Shown here: piece after piece, positions 23,801 to 34,478 of the stretch
Layout of the letters: the number at the start of each line of letters is the position of its first letter
Position numbering within the stretch: position 1 is the stretch's first letter
Assembly (NCBI GenBank): GCA_905250025.1
Contig: CAJNOJ010000268.1
Coordinates: 1 to 64,000 of the forward strand
DNA length: 64,000 nt
Direction: 5' to 3'
Source: Adineta ricciae
Lineage: Eukaryota; Rotifera; Eurotatoria; Adinetida; Adinetidae
Notes under the pieces: model-generated
The model's database searches: none
Told to the model about the DNA's origin: nothing
Seen by the model: only the letters and a program-made list of their open reading frames with translations
Position numbers and translations under genes: made by a program

Positions 23801-24602
23801 AGGAATTGGCTTCGGCGTTGGTTTTATATTCAGTCCTATAATATCGACGATAGTAGTACTTATGTTGTGTTTCACTGGTGTGTTCAACCGTACCAATTCA
23901 TGTCCTGTGTGCCAACCTTGTCGGGCGATGTCAACTACTACTAGAAAACTGACAAGTAAGCCACTACACCTGGTCCAGTTATCATTCATTCAAATAGATT
24001 ATGCATGCTTGAAAAGCATACCTTTCGAGTGTTTCTTTTAACCAAAACGGATGTAGTCAACATAATACAATTTCACTTCACTTATTTCTAGATGGCCCAG
24101 ATTACACTTCTGCTACATTTACTTCAACCAGACCTACAACAGGAAAACCAGCAACTCCGCCTCCTCCCCCAACTTGTCCACGTGATCTTTCGCCGATAAG
24201 TCAATCCCATTTTCTTCAGAAAATCACAGGATCATCATCTTCGAACATCTATCGCCAGTATAAATGTGAAATCGAAACACAGTTTTCAACAAGTGTTGCT
24301 ATGATCAAGTTCGAATTTTTGACGGAAACAAGTGTATGGTATCTTGATAACGTTTCAATTCGAGAAAAGTATGCCACTAGTATACAGCTAGTTAGCAACG
24401 CCGATTTTGTGCTGTTTATGTAACACAGTTGAAATCTTATGAAGATACATATAGTTTTGCCTCGTCCGACTTTGGTTCTCCGTCACATGATTACTTGACA
24501 CAGATCATGAACGTCAAGGGTACAACTTCATATGTGATAGAATTCTATCTCGCATTTGTCGGCAATGCCGGTTCTACAACAGTTACTTTGGACACGCGTT
24601 AG
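23801..24602 (+). pseudogene. Decayed membrane/ectodomain protein gene (carbohydrate-binding-like fold)
   Basis: Two exon-like blocks are joined by a 136-nt intron: 23801-23955 after a TTTTAG acceptor, and 24092 onwards. The first encodes a transmembrane segment (IISTIVVLMLCFTGVF) and CPVCQPC. The second has a TSTRPTTGKPATPPPPP linker, then CPRDLSPIS, IYRQYKCEIETQFSTSVAM, TSVWYLDNVSIREK and QLVSNADF. There the frame is lost; the next frame resumes with YEDTYSFASSDFGS and ends SYVIEFYLAFVGNAGST...DTR with a stop at 24600-24602. Compared with the layout I expect (N-G-D-F-E-S-G...G-W...), about 15 residues appear deleted at the frame change. The beta-sandwich fold resembles CBM-type lectin modules; this is inference. 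Confidence 0.55.
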
Positions 24603-24688
24603 ACGCAGACTCGTAACTTTTTATTACTATACAGATAAATGTAAAGTGTGAAAGACTTCCGATTTATATGTTCAACTGTAAAGACAAT

Positions 24689-26205
24689 CTAGACAGATTT
24701 TTGAATAAAACTCAACAAGGAATTGTCGACTTTTCTCTCACGAATGAAGTCTGACACCAAATCGTATCTTTGAATTCGATTGTTCTTCCAATCAGCGACA
24801 TAAAGATTTCCATCGAAATCAAATGCTATATCATTGGGACAATGTAACTGGTCGGATCCTTTTCCACATCCGTTTCCACCAAGGATAATTTCCCCTTCCT
24901 TTTGTCCCTCACACCAACGCATAACTCGATGGTTTCCACAATCTGCGATGTAAATTCTATTCCAATCATCCACAAATATGCCTGCAGGAAGAGATAACTG
25001 GTCGAGTCTATTACCATTACCATTGCCACCAGCAACGATAGTGCCTTCTGTCGCGTGTTTTTGCCACTTCATCACACGATGATTTTGTCCATCGGAGATG
25101 TACAAACAATCCTGTTTATCAAGGAATATAAAACTGGGAAAATGAAGTTGATTGAGTTGGTCACCACATCCATTCCCACCGGCAACTAACATTCCTTGTT
25201 CATCTCCAATAGTCCATCGCCTCACTTCATTTTTCTCACAATCAGAGATGTAGAAAGAACCATGATTATCCATAATCAGACTGGCACAATCAATATTTTC
25301 AAAGAGAACTTTATAGTTTTGATCTAATAATTCGACGATGCGTCGATTTCCTCGATCCGCAATAATGACCGAATGATTTTCTTCATTCACACTAACATCC
25401 GTTGGACAGTTCAATTGTTTCGTTTCATTTCCGTCTTCGGATCCATTCGTGACAATTTCTCCTTCTATTGCATTGGGTTTCCAACGAACAATCCGATGAT
25501 TCCAATAATCAACGACATAAATGTTCTTATCTACGTCGAGCACAATTTTATACGGACCAGCGAATTGGTTTAAATGATTCCCTTGTTTATTCCCTCCCGC
25601 AACAGAATAACCATATCGTTTCCATTTGCTATGTTTCGTTTCTAAACAAGAGAACAGACGTGTACTCAGAATGCGTTCTCTCTTTCGCGTATAAACTTAC
25701 TTTGTAACGTTTCGACTGAAATTTTATTCACAAATGATGATGAATCTTGTTCCCGAAAGACCTTGGCTAAATTGTAGAACTCTTCTGTCATTTTTCGCAA
25801 TTCATCTCTCAAATAGTTTAAATTCATCTCATTGAATTCATTTTCTTCACGAACTTGTGTCAACTCGTTGGTTAATTGATGAAAATTCCTGCGAAGATGA
25901 TGCATAAATATATCTGTTTCTTCAATCACTTTCCGACACTCTTCCGCCATTTGTTGAATCTTTTCAATAGAACTTACTTCCCACAGATCGATTTCTTGTA
26001 GACTGGATTGATTTTGATTTTGTTGAGTCATTATCTCATTCAAGCGGTTGCAATTATCAATAATTCCATTTAGTTCTTCATTCAATGTTTCTTGATGTGC
26101 TGATAGATGAGTTGAACAAAATTCTTGTAGGCAGCCTTTGCACGAATATGTAATCTTAGGCTTGTTGCAGGTGCAGCAGAGTGTTTTGTTGTTTGGCATC
26201 GACAT
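24689..26205 (-). CDS. B-box / coiled-coil / NHL-repeat protein (tandem copy 1)
   Basis: Two exons (25701-26205, 24689-25641; 59-nt intron) give 485 aa. The N-terminus has a B-box-like finger (LCCTCNKPKITYSC, CLQEFCSTHLSAH). A coiled coil (about residues 35-160) precedes the splice after VETLQ. The second exon is a six-bladed NHL propeller. Repeated blades read GGNGxGxxLDQLxxPxxIFxD, then xRIYIADCGNHRVMRW. This is the layout of TRIM2/3/LIN-41-type proteins without the RING, so ligase activity is not expected; NHL surfaces bind RNA or protein. The second copy follows head-to-tail at 26492-27941. Both first exons are exactly 505 nt with the same phase. Confidence 0.9.
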
Positions 26206-26345
26206 TGCAGCGAACGTGACTTTGTGGAAAAAGAAGTGACTATCGATCGTAGTGATGAAATATGTACGAATGAGTCAACGAATAAGCAATAGACAGGTCG
26301 TTTGAGGGGGAAAAGCCAACTATGACGGATGAATGATTCTGTATT
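26071..26345 (-). repeat. Near-identical 5' tract shared by tandem NHL genes (copy 1)
   Basis: This stretch covers the first 40 or so codons plus 140 bp upstream of the ATG. It matches 27807-28081 at a constant 1736-bp offset, with only about three mismatches in the coding part and none that I can see in the 140 bp upstream. Flanking sequence on both sides diverges abruptly. Confidence 0.85.
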
Positions 26346-26491
26346 CGTTTGACGCAAAAGCACGTATCACACGTTAAACTTTCCCAGTTACCAACTATAC
26401 GAGAAAATATGTCAACGAATTTATTCAAATATCAAAATTGCTCCAGTAGAACAAAAAAAACGTGGATTTCTAATCATCGACTCAAAATAGA

Positions 26492-27941
26492 TTATTCGCC
26501 ACCGATCGGCAAGAACTTTAGCACTCGACTATTTCCCCAGTTTACAACAAATAGATTTCCATCGGAATCAAACGCTAAGCTCCTAGGGCAGCACAATTCT
26601 TTAGAATTCTCACTAATAACGATTTCGCCTTCTTTTGATCCTTCACACCAACGAACAATTCGATTGTTTCCAAAATCTGCCACATAGATCCGACCCAGTG
26701 AATCAACAGTCAACCCCGCAGGATGATTTAGTTGATTCAGATTCTTTCCTTTATGATTTCCTCCAGCTACAATGGTACCTTGTGAAGCACCTTTCCTCCA
26801 TTTCATAACGCGATGATTTCCTACATCTGATACGTAAATCGACTGCTCATCATCTACAAAGATACGCGCTGGTTGACTAAGCTGATTCAGTGCACTTCCT
26901 TGTCCATTGCCACCAGATACAATGGTTCGTGAATCTTCATTGCCAATTTCCCACCGCATGACTTCATTCTTGGCTCGATTACAAGCGTATAAGAGTCCAG
27001 ATCTATCCTGTGCTAAACAATGACAATCAACTTGGGTCATGAGAATTTCGATTGTCTTATGGAACCACCGAACGATGCGTCTATTGTCGCAATCAGCGAT
27101 GATCAACGATCCATCGCGTCCATCAACAATCACATCTGTGGGAGTAGACAATTTACACATAAAATTTTCCTTTTCATACCCATTTGTGACAACTTTTCCT
27201 TCTTTTTCGTTGAGCTTCCACTGAACAATACGATGATTCCAAGAATCAGCAATGTAAGCAGTGCTGTCTTTGTCTATGCAGATACTGCAAGGAAAATTGA
27301 GTTGAGTTAATCCCCGTCCTGGTTTCTCACCTCCGGCTATGATCTCACCATTTTGCTTCCATTTACTGAACTTTGTCTCTGGAGAAGAGATTTCAATGAG
27401 TAGTCTGCTGTCGTATGAGACTGACATGCAACTTACCTGTGGAAGACTTTGCTGATTTCCTCGTGAGATACGAGCATGAATATTGTTCGAGCGGACGGTT
27501 GACTGAATTGTTACATTCTTCTGTCATTTTCCTTAATTCATCTTTCAAATAGTTTAAGTTCATTTCATTGAATTCGTCTTCTTCACGAATTTCTTCAATT
27601 TGCTTGATTAAGCAATTTGACTTCTCTTGGAAATAATTTAGAAATATCTGTTGATCTTCCAGAAAACTCGCGTAGTTTCCAGCTATTTTGGGAGCTGTTG
27701 CAGTAGAATTCATTTCACACTGATCAATCAGCTTTAGAATTGAATACTTCCGAACTTGTTCGGAGAGCATTTGTTTGAATTGATTATAGTCATCGATGAT
27801 CAGATTTAATTCTTCATTCAATGTTTCTCGATGTGCTGATAGATGAGTTGAACAGAATTCTTGTAGGCAGCCTTTGCACGAATATGTAATCTTAGGCTTG
27901 TTGCAGGTGCAGCAGAGTGTTTTGTTGTTTGGCATTGACAT
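26492..27941 (-). CDS. B-box / coiled-coil / NHL-repeat protein (tandem copy 2)
   Basis: Two exons (27437-27941, 26492-27378; 58-nt intron) give 463 aa. The first 37 residues match copy 1, including the B-box cysteines. The coiled coil and the NHL blades are clearly diverged (for example NQLSQPARIFVDDEQSIYVS versus the corresponding copy 1 blade). Blades end with characteristic NHRIVQW, NRRIVRW, NHRVMKW and NNRIVRW motifs. The C-terminus is FLPIGGE. The pair is a tandem duplication whose 5' end has been homogenised. Regulation is probably shared, because the upstream 140 bp are identical. Confidence 0.9.
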
Positions 27942-28081
27942 TGCAGCGAACGTGACTTTGTGGAAAAAGAAGTGACTATCGATCGTAGTGATGAAATATG
28001 TACGAATGAGTCAACGAATAAGCAATAGACAGGTCGTTTGAGGGGGAAAAGCCAACTATGACGGATGAATGATTCTGTATT
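27807..28081 (-). repeat. Near-identical 5' tract shared by tandem NHL genes (copy 2)
   Basis: Partner of 26071-26345. Identity stops at about 28081, where GTATTTG replaces GTATTCG and the sequences then differ completely. That places the boundary roughly 140 bp upstream of the start codon. Confidence 0.85.
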
Positions 28082-28391
28082 TGTTTACATCGCAGAACAG
28101 GATTCTCAGTATCTGCGTATTCATGATGGTTAGAGCGTTCGAAATTGAATCGAATGCAGATGAAGCTTTGTTGGTATCGATATTTTTGTATTGAAAGAAT
28201 GTTTTAGAGAACACAACATTTATCATTGGAAAAAGAACGTTCTCTCCGATTCTTTAATGCGTTTTAATAAGAAAAAAAAACAGAAGCAGAAGGAAAGAGG
28301 AAAAATGCAACATGTAGTTCGAAGGCACGCCTCACTAAGCACTGAAAAATTGAAAAGGTATGTTGACGAATGACAAAATATCATTTATTGA

Positions 28392-29051
28392 ATGATGAAT
28401 TTTTCTAACCTTGGTATTTCATATCAATCGTTAACAAGTGGTCATATCGACGGGCAAATACGAGTGCAACGTCGCAATAAAGTGGTTCTGCTTACTGGTA
28501 TCTTTATTATAGTTGCACTGCTAGTTTCCATGTTGGTTATAGTCATTTTCTATGTAGCAACGAGAAAACAACAAACATCCATATTCGTTAGTTCTTCGAC
28601 AGCAAAGACGCCATCAGATACAAGCACTTATAATGTTATCAGTATTTTGGCGAACGTATGCATGCAACGGTCTGTGGAATATATAGCATCAGGAAAACCG
28701 CTACAGAACTTTACTCGGTATCCAATTGATGCAAGTTTACTCATTCCAGAAGCGGTCATATATCTTAATATAACAATGTACCCACCAAATGTAGGTTGTA
28801 CTTGGTCATTAGATATATTTCCAATGGATGGCCGAGCTCTTCCAACAAGTGGAGAGAAAACTAATTCTGTATTTGGTCGTTACGATTTAGATCAAGACTC
28901 AACTGTGGAATATCGAAGCGCAGGAAAATTGAAAGACTGGGGTGCTGGAACTGGAAAGTTTATTGTCGGTTTTACTGGTGCTTGGTATGGAACAGCTGGT
29001 ATTGGATGTAAAGGAAATGGAACAATGACATTATGTTTTTCTCATTCATGA
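28392..29051 (+). CDS. Type II single-pass membrane protein, unknown ectodomain
   Basis: Intronless 219-aa frame from ATG at 28392 (MMNFSNLG; tandem ATG at 28395). A basic stretch (QRRNKVV) precedes a helix of about 25 residues (LLTGIFIIVALLVSMLVIVI), giving N-in topology. The ectodomain has two Cys-containing blocks (NVCMQRSVEYIASGK and VGCTWSLDIFPMDGR) and a Gly-rich end (FTGAWYGTAGIGCKGNGTM, CFSHS). Strand-rich segments suggest a small beta-sandwich. Several N-glycosylation sequons are present. An AATAAA lies about 30 nt after the stop. I recognise no named family. Confidence 0.7.
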   Translation: MMNFSNLGISYQSLTSGHIDGQIRVQRRNKVVLLTGIFIIVALLVSMLVIVIFYVATRKQQTSIFVSSSTAKTPSDTSTYNVISILANVCMQRSVEYIASGKPLQNFTRYPIDASLLIPEAVIYLNITMYPPNVGCTWSLDIFPMDGRALPTSGEKTNSVFGRYDLDQDSTVEYRSAGKLKDWGAGTGKFIVGFTGAWYGTAGIGCKGNGTMTLCFSHS

Positions 29052-29302
29052 AGAACCACAAAAAAATTTTCCCTTGTAATAAAATTTTAAAAAGTATCAT
29101 TTATCTCTCCCACGTATGAACAAGACGCTGATTGAAAATATTTTGAGATTCATTTTATAAATTGAACTGCGTTTTATTAAAATAGAAGATGATTATTAAA
29201 TCCACATTCGAATTTTAAACCGATTACAAACATATAGTTAAGTATTCAAGAAACACTGTTAATGATCGTAGAATTTAGCACCATTGTTAAGCCAGCCATC
29301 CC

Positions 29303-29827
29303 TTATCCTCGACGTCCACCACCGCCGCCTCCATGATGAAAGCCACCACCTCCATGATGCCAACCACCGCCTCCATGATGCCAACCACCGCCTCCATGAT
29401 GCCAACCACCGCCTCCATGATGCCAACCACCACCTCCATGATGCCAACCACCCTAAACAAGCCGTTCCATTTCAGTGTCATTCATTTGATACATTCGTGT
29501 TGTTCGTAAAATGACGATATAAGACACAACTTACTCCTCTCCATCCGCCAGCAGGATAATAACCACCTACACCGTAGAAGTTGTTAACTGAATAATAGTC
29601 GACATATGGAGCAGCATCTACACAGCATTGAAAGAAGCTATTCATGCAGCAACTACCATCGCCACTCCACGTAACACAGCATCCATCACCAGGATAGGAT
29701 GACTGAACGAAATCTGTTTAACAAAAAAAGAATAGAGAACGTTCGATGTAAATTAATTCTTGTTCGTGAAAGACATACTCGATAGGATAACAGCGAGAAA
29801 AACTGAATAAATGAGAACCGAAGTCAT
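29303..29827 (-). CDS. Secreted Gly/His/Trp repeat protein
   Basis: Three exons (29779-29827, 29535-29713, 29303-29452) encode 125 aa. The N-terminus is a signal peptide (MTSVLIYSVFLAVILS). The mature protein starts with a Cys-rich domain (DGCCVTWSGDGSCCMNS, FQCCVDAAPYVDYYS) and a Gly/Tyr segment. The last exon repeats GWHHGGG about five times and ends FHHGGGGGGRRG. Six or more cysteines in the first domain suggest disulphides. The HH pairs could bind copper or zinc. Such proteins resemble glycine-rich cuticle, adhesive or antimicrobial peptides; the role here is inferred only. It is read convergently with the gene at 28392. Confidence 0.8.
29339..29452 (-). repeat. 21-bp coding tandem repeat (GWHHGGG units)
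   Basis: Five to six near-perfect copies of a 21-bp unit, each encoding GWHHGGG. The copies differ only at third positions, indicating recent expansion by slippage. Confidence 0.9.
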
Positions 29828-30446
29828 TTCTTCGAACGCGTAGAAATAACTATGAATTTAGTTTGACTATGTCACTCGTTTATATAACATTAACATGTAA
29901 CGAATACAAAGAACCATTCAGTCTAGAACGGTTCACACCATTTTCTCCTTTGTTACAAGTACGAAGTTACAGACAGAATGGACGAAGACTATGATCAGTG
30001 ACAAAACAGTGTAAATTCTATAATGACGACCTAGCCCCTGCTGACAATATGTTTCTCTACTCGCAAAGTATCACAGAAAGGGGGTGTGAATTAGTGAGCA
30101 TAGTAGTAGAAGCAGCTATTTTTTTTCTCGACGGGAAACGGAATGACATGCAAAAGAAGAAAACGGTATTATCTCTGTGAGAAACTTTAACATCTTTCAC
30201 TTCAACTATTTTTCATAGAAATAAGCAACGGAAATATGACGCGTACGACTAATTCATATTTGTCTTCAAAGTAAATAAACAGGATCATATTATATGAGAA
30301 TTCTCGCAGCATCGTACATAAGCCGAATTTTTCGTCAGTATATTTGTACAATATACAGGGAGAATAATTTTAATTTTGTCTAAACATTGACTAATACAAA
30401 ACAATCGTTAAAGAGGGTTTCGTCATCAAGGTAAGACTTTTTGATA
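29828..30446. other. Intergenic, no gene seen
   Basis: Contains the promoter of the secreted repeat protein and spacer sequence. A 60-aa plus-strand frame at 29998 does not start with a clear gene context. Confidence 0.5.
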
Positions 30447-31580
30447 TTAGGCTAAGTTTGATTGAGGATGAAGTACAGTTGCTGTTTGATTGAATTGATC
30501 TACTTGAACTACAGAAGACGCTGCAAACCGATTTTGTGCTAGGCGATAAATTCCACTGTTTTCACCGAATACAACTTTGACAAAATTAGCAATAAGTTGC
30601 CCTGTTTCTTGACGAAATCCCGCTCCCGAAAAAACAAATCTAAAGTATAGCTAAACTCTTCCAGGCTTCCAATAGATCAACTTTACTCACATATAAAAAC
30701 CCATGCTCGAGTTAATAAACACAAGCAATCTCATCAATTGAGCAATGAAGTTTTCAACTGCTACTTGATATGTATCTTTGTTAGCATTTTGTGTAAAAGT
30801 GGCGTAGAGTTTTTGAACAGCGATTGGTAAAGTCAAAATCACTGCACATATGAATTGAAGTAGAGTCATCTTGAGCAATTGTCGATCGCGTTTTCTTAAA
30901 TAACTATGATTTTTTTCATTATTAGACATTGGTGCGATGTGTGATCGCAGCTGATGAATGTTGTAATATGTTGCCAAGCCAACACCGATCATAACAATCG
31001 GTGGCGTAAAACTGTAAGTAGCGAAATAAAAGAAATCATAGAAGACTCTATAAGTGCCCGCTTGTGCGTAACACGATGGACCAGTTCGCAGTTGTTCAAT
31101 TGTGAACAATCCCAATGCGTGTGAATATCCCGCCAGAATAATGAATGCCGTCACAGCAACAAGATAACGCGAATTCTTTAAATTACTCTGTTGTCGTCGA
31201 TGAGCACTTCTCGAACTGATGCAATACCGATCAATGCCAGCAAGAATAGTAAGCCAAGACGAGAGAACCATCGAGGAGTGAAGCACATAATATCGAAATC
31301 GACAAAAGCCCAAATTGTTGGAGACAGGATCAATGCCGAAACCGTCCGATAAGAAACGGGAAACTAACCCGAAGAGTAGTACACTGATGTTGGCAATCGA
31401 TGACCAGAAGAAATAGGTCGAACATGGATTATTGAAGAGTCGTGGGCGTGTGAAAACGACGATATTTAACGTATTTCCAATGACACCCGAGATGAAGATG
31501 ACAATTGATGCATACCGATTGAATTGGATGGAAAAAGCGTTTACTGAATTGGCACTCATGAGTGACAGTAGGCTCAACAA
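30447..31580 (-). CDS. Rhodopsin-class 7TM receptor, DRYC type (copy 2)
   Basis: Two exons (30691-31580, 30447-30639; 51-nt intron) give 360 aa. TM1 (VIFISGVIGNTLNIVVF), TM2 with SSIANISVLLFG, TM3 ending in GIDRYC, ECL2 CYAQAGTYRVFYDF and TM6 ILTLPIAVQKLYATF match the receptor at 13017-14157 closely. The single intron interrupts the same codon after FY in TM7. The C-terminal tails differ: this one is uncharged and ends in TATVLHPQSNLA, whereas copy 1 is basic. The two are dispersed paralogues 17 kb apart on the same strand. Ligand unknown. Confidence 0.88.
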
Positions 31581-32226
31581 ATACTGATTTATGTCACCAT
31601 CTTATGGGCATATATATATATGTATATACACGTGAGTGGTGAAAATTTTCACGCTGTTGATTAACTATTTCAGATAATCAAGTTAGCTTTCACATAATTT
31701 CTACTATTCAACTGCAAAAGCCTTGTTATTACAATAAAGCTTAATACACCGTATACACAGATCCATCCCATAGTCAATACAATATAATGACGTGTTTATG
31801 AAAATTGTTATATTTGTTTTTGAATATAACATATTCAATTCAATGCAAACCTTCGATGTTTGTATAATGGACGGTTATATTGAGAAATTAACCCTGCAGG
31901 ATGAATGCACTGTGAGTTTACCTTCCTGTAAGAGAAACATAGCACAGCAAAATCTTTAGTATACTGATAGGCACTACAGTAAAAAGTGAAAACCTCTAGT
32001 GATGAAAAACACGACCCGCACACGTCTCTTCTCTCGACACTGTAACTTTCACTTTTTTCCTTGTACCTCATGCAGTCTCGTTGTTCTTCAACTCCATGTG
32101 CACAAACACGAAAGAAAAGTATATTCACACTATGTTGGAAAAAAGTAAAATAATGTACGGAAGTTCGTCGATATTTCAAAAATTTCGCAAATAAGAAGCT
32201 CTCAACAGTTCGAACTGATATCGACT
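31581..32226. other. Intergenic, no gene seen
   Basis: Includes a short TA/TATG simple-sequence tract at 31607-31630. A 114-codon minus-strand frame at 31835-32179 shows no domain and is probably chance. Confidence 0.45.
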
Positions 32227-33997
32227 ATGAATTTGACCACCTCAGGCAGTGGCACATTAAATATTTCTGAACGAAAAGATTCTTTCGTATGGTTTCATGC
32301 TGGTATTGATGAAAACGACCTGAATTTCCAAGAGAATTTAAAACAACTGCAAACTATCCACCACATCGTTCACACGTTCAACGATATCGACCAGTGCATC
32401 GATTTTCTCACAGATCTTTCACGTGATACCGTATCTCTTATCATTCCTGACACATCAAATCGACAATTGATCATTCTGATCAATGAAATTCCTCAACTTC
32501 ATGCCGTCTTTATCCTATACAAAAAAATCACGTCACACATGAACTATGGAATAACACCTGGTCGAAAGTCAAAGGTTTCTTTGTAGATATAAACTCAATT
32601 TGTGAAGCCGTTAAACAACCTACAAAAAATTTTCACCATAGTGGCTTTAATAATCTCGATGGTTCGTTCGTGTACCTCAAGATTCCGATACAGATTTTAT
32701 CGAACATCGATTTTGGGCAAGAACATGTGCGACGGTTTAGCAACTACTTTCGTTCAATACTCGTTGACACCAGCGATAATCACCAAACTGGTAGATTGGA
32801 ACAATTCGGACGAGAATATTATACTAAGACATCTATTACGTGGTTCACATATAATTCTCCTTTCGTTATCAGACTAAATCATGCATTTAGAACCATGGAT
32901 ACCAATTTTATCCTCCTGATGGTTTTCTACATTCACAGCAATTCTGTAAACATCAATCCAATGAAATATTGACTGTCTATCGTGGACAAAGTATATCTCA
33001 AAGTGAATTTGTTGGAATAAAGAACAAAAAGGGTGAATTGATCTACTGCAATCACTTTTTTATCTGTGACTAAAGATTCTGATATATCTTTACTCTATGC
33101 TAGAGTCAATGATAACAATCCTAACCTGACAAATATTCTTTTTGTGATAAAAATTGATCCTTCTCAATCGACGGCACCATTTGCTTCAATTACTGAATAT
33201 TGTTACTATCACACCGAAGACTAAGTACTACTTTCAGTGTGCAGCGTTTTTCGTATTCACGATGTTCAGCAATTCGAGACAAATGAACATCCCAATCAAA
33301 TTCATTTATTGCTTACGAATGACAATAGCGAAAGTCATCGTCGGCTGAACGACAGTATACGACAAAAAATCAAAGGACTTACACCACAGCATTCTTTAGA
33401 TTTGCTTCTATGGAAAATCCATGCACCGGATACACGGGAAGAAATACAATCGGAGGAGCAAGAAGGATCCGCCGTTCCTGATCCCATCGAACCAGTTAAA
33501 TATAGCTTCGAGAATCACGAAGATGCCAAACAGTTGTATGAACAAGACCTGAAAAACTTCGATGAAACTATATTTTCATGTCGTTACAGTTTATCTACTA
33601 TATATTCAAACATCGACGAAATACATAACAGGCTAAACGCGTTTTCAGAAGTGCTATTGAATTACGAGAAATGTGTCCCGGATTACTCTGGTTTAGATCA
33701 GTCATACAGCAAACTCGCTACTGTATATTATATGATAAAGAAAACTATTTAGAAGCACTAAGATTCTTCGAAAAAGCTCTGGCGATCAAAGAGCAACATC
33801 TATTCGGCCGTGATCATCCAAATTTGGTGCTCAACTATGATTTTATCGGTACGATTTACGAGCTGAGAATGGGTGACTACAAAACAGCACGTTTCTATTA
33901 CAAACGCGTTTTAAATCTCGTTCATCGGCATTCACTACCTCTAAGTGATTCTGACATTCAGCGATGCAAAAACCATCTTCGACAAATCAAAAATAAA
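32227..33997 (+). pseudogene. Fossil ART-TPR gene (mono-ADP-ribosyltransferase-like domain plus tetratricopeptides)
   Basis: The parts, in order, are an N-terminal regulatory region of the bdelloid ART-TPR type (IDQCIDFLTDLSRDTVSLI, NEIPQLHAVFILYKK), an ART-like core between about 32.6 and 33.3 kb, and a TPR region (33.5-33.99 kb; ALAIKEQHLFGRDHPNLV, DYKTARFYYKRVL). The gene is clearly broken, with roughly half a dozen interruptions, mostly in the ART core, while the TPR end is better preserved. The layout matches an intact family that is expanded in bdelloids. The decay looks moderate, since motifs are still easy to recognise. It should be non-functional. Confidence 0.75.
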
Positions 33998-34000
33998 TAA

Positions 34001-34478
34001 TTAACATGTACATCATAATCACTATGTACCTTTCTGAACTATTGAAACAGTAGTGAAAGATATCACACAATTCATCGACGTGGTGATATTCTGCGTATAA
34101 TTATCTAGTGACATCTTTTATCACATTCTTCTGATTATTGGTTGTTATTTCCAAACTAAACTCGGACACAAAGATAGACGATTGACATATGAGTCATTTA
34201 TCCAATGAGATAGCAAAGAACAATAAAGAATAAATAGGAGGTTAAATGCAATACAATAAACAAACAATTATCGAAAGAAGAGAATAGAAGAAAGAACGAA
34301 CGAAAGAAAGAAGAAGACGTTCGAACATTTCAATTTACCTTTTTTTTTTATTAATATCGTTCTCATATCTGTCAATTTTTTTACATGATGTACATATGCA
34401 TTATTGAACAAACGTCTATTTACATGTAACATTCTTTTTTTTCAATTAATCGATGCTTTCAACAAAATATCCTAAACG
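34001..34478. other. Promoter region of the ASH1L-like gene
   Basis: AT-rich spacer with A/G-rich tracts (34270-34320). No gene is seen. Confidence 0.5.

Noticed and set aside
29284-29514. Plus-strand His/Asp repeat frame
   Set aside because: It is an antisense shadow of the GWHHGGG repeat; the minus strand has the signal peptide and introns.
31835-32179. 114-codon minus-strand frame upstream of the ART-TPR fossil
   Set aside because: It does not resemble any family, has random-looking composition and lacks regulatory context.
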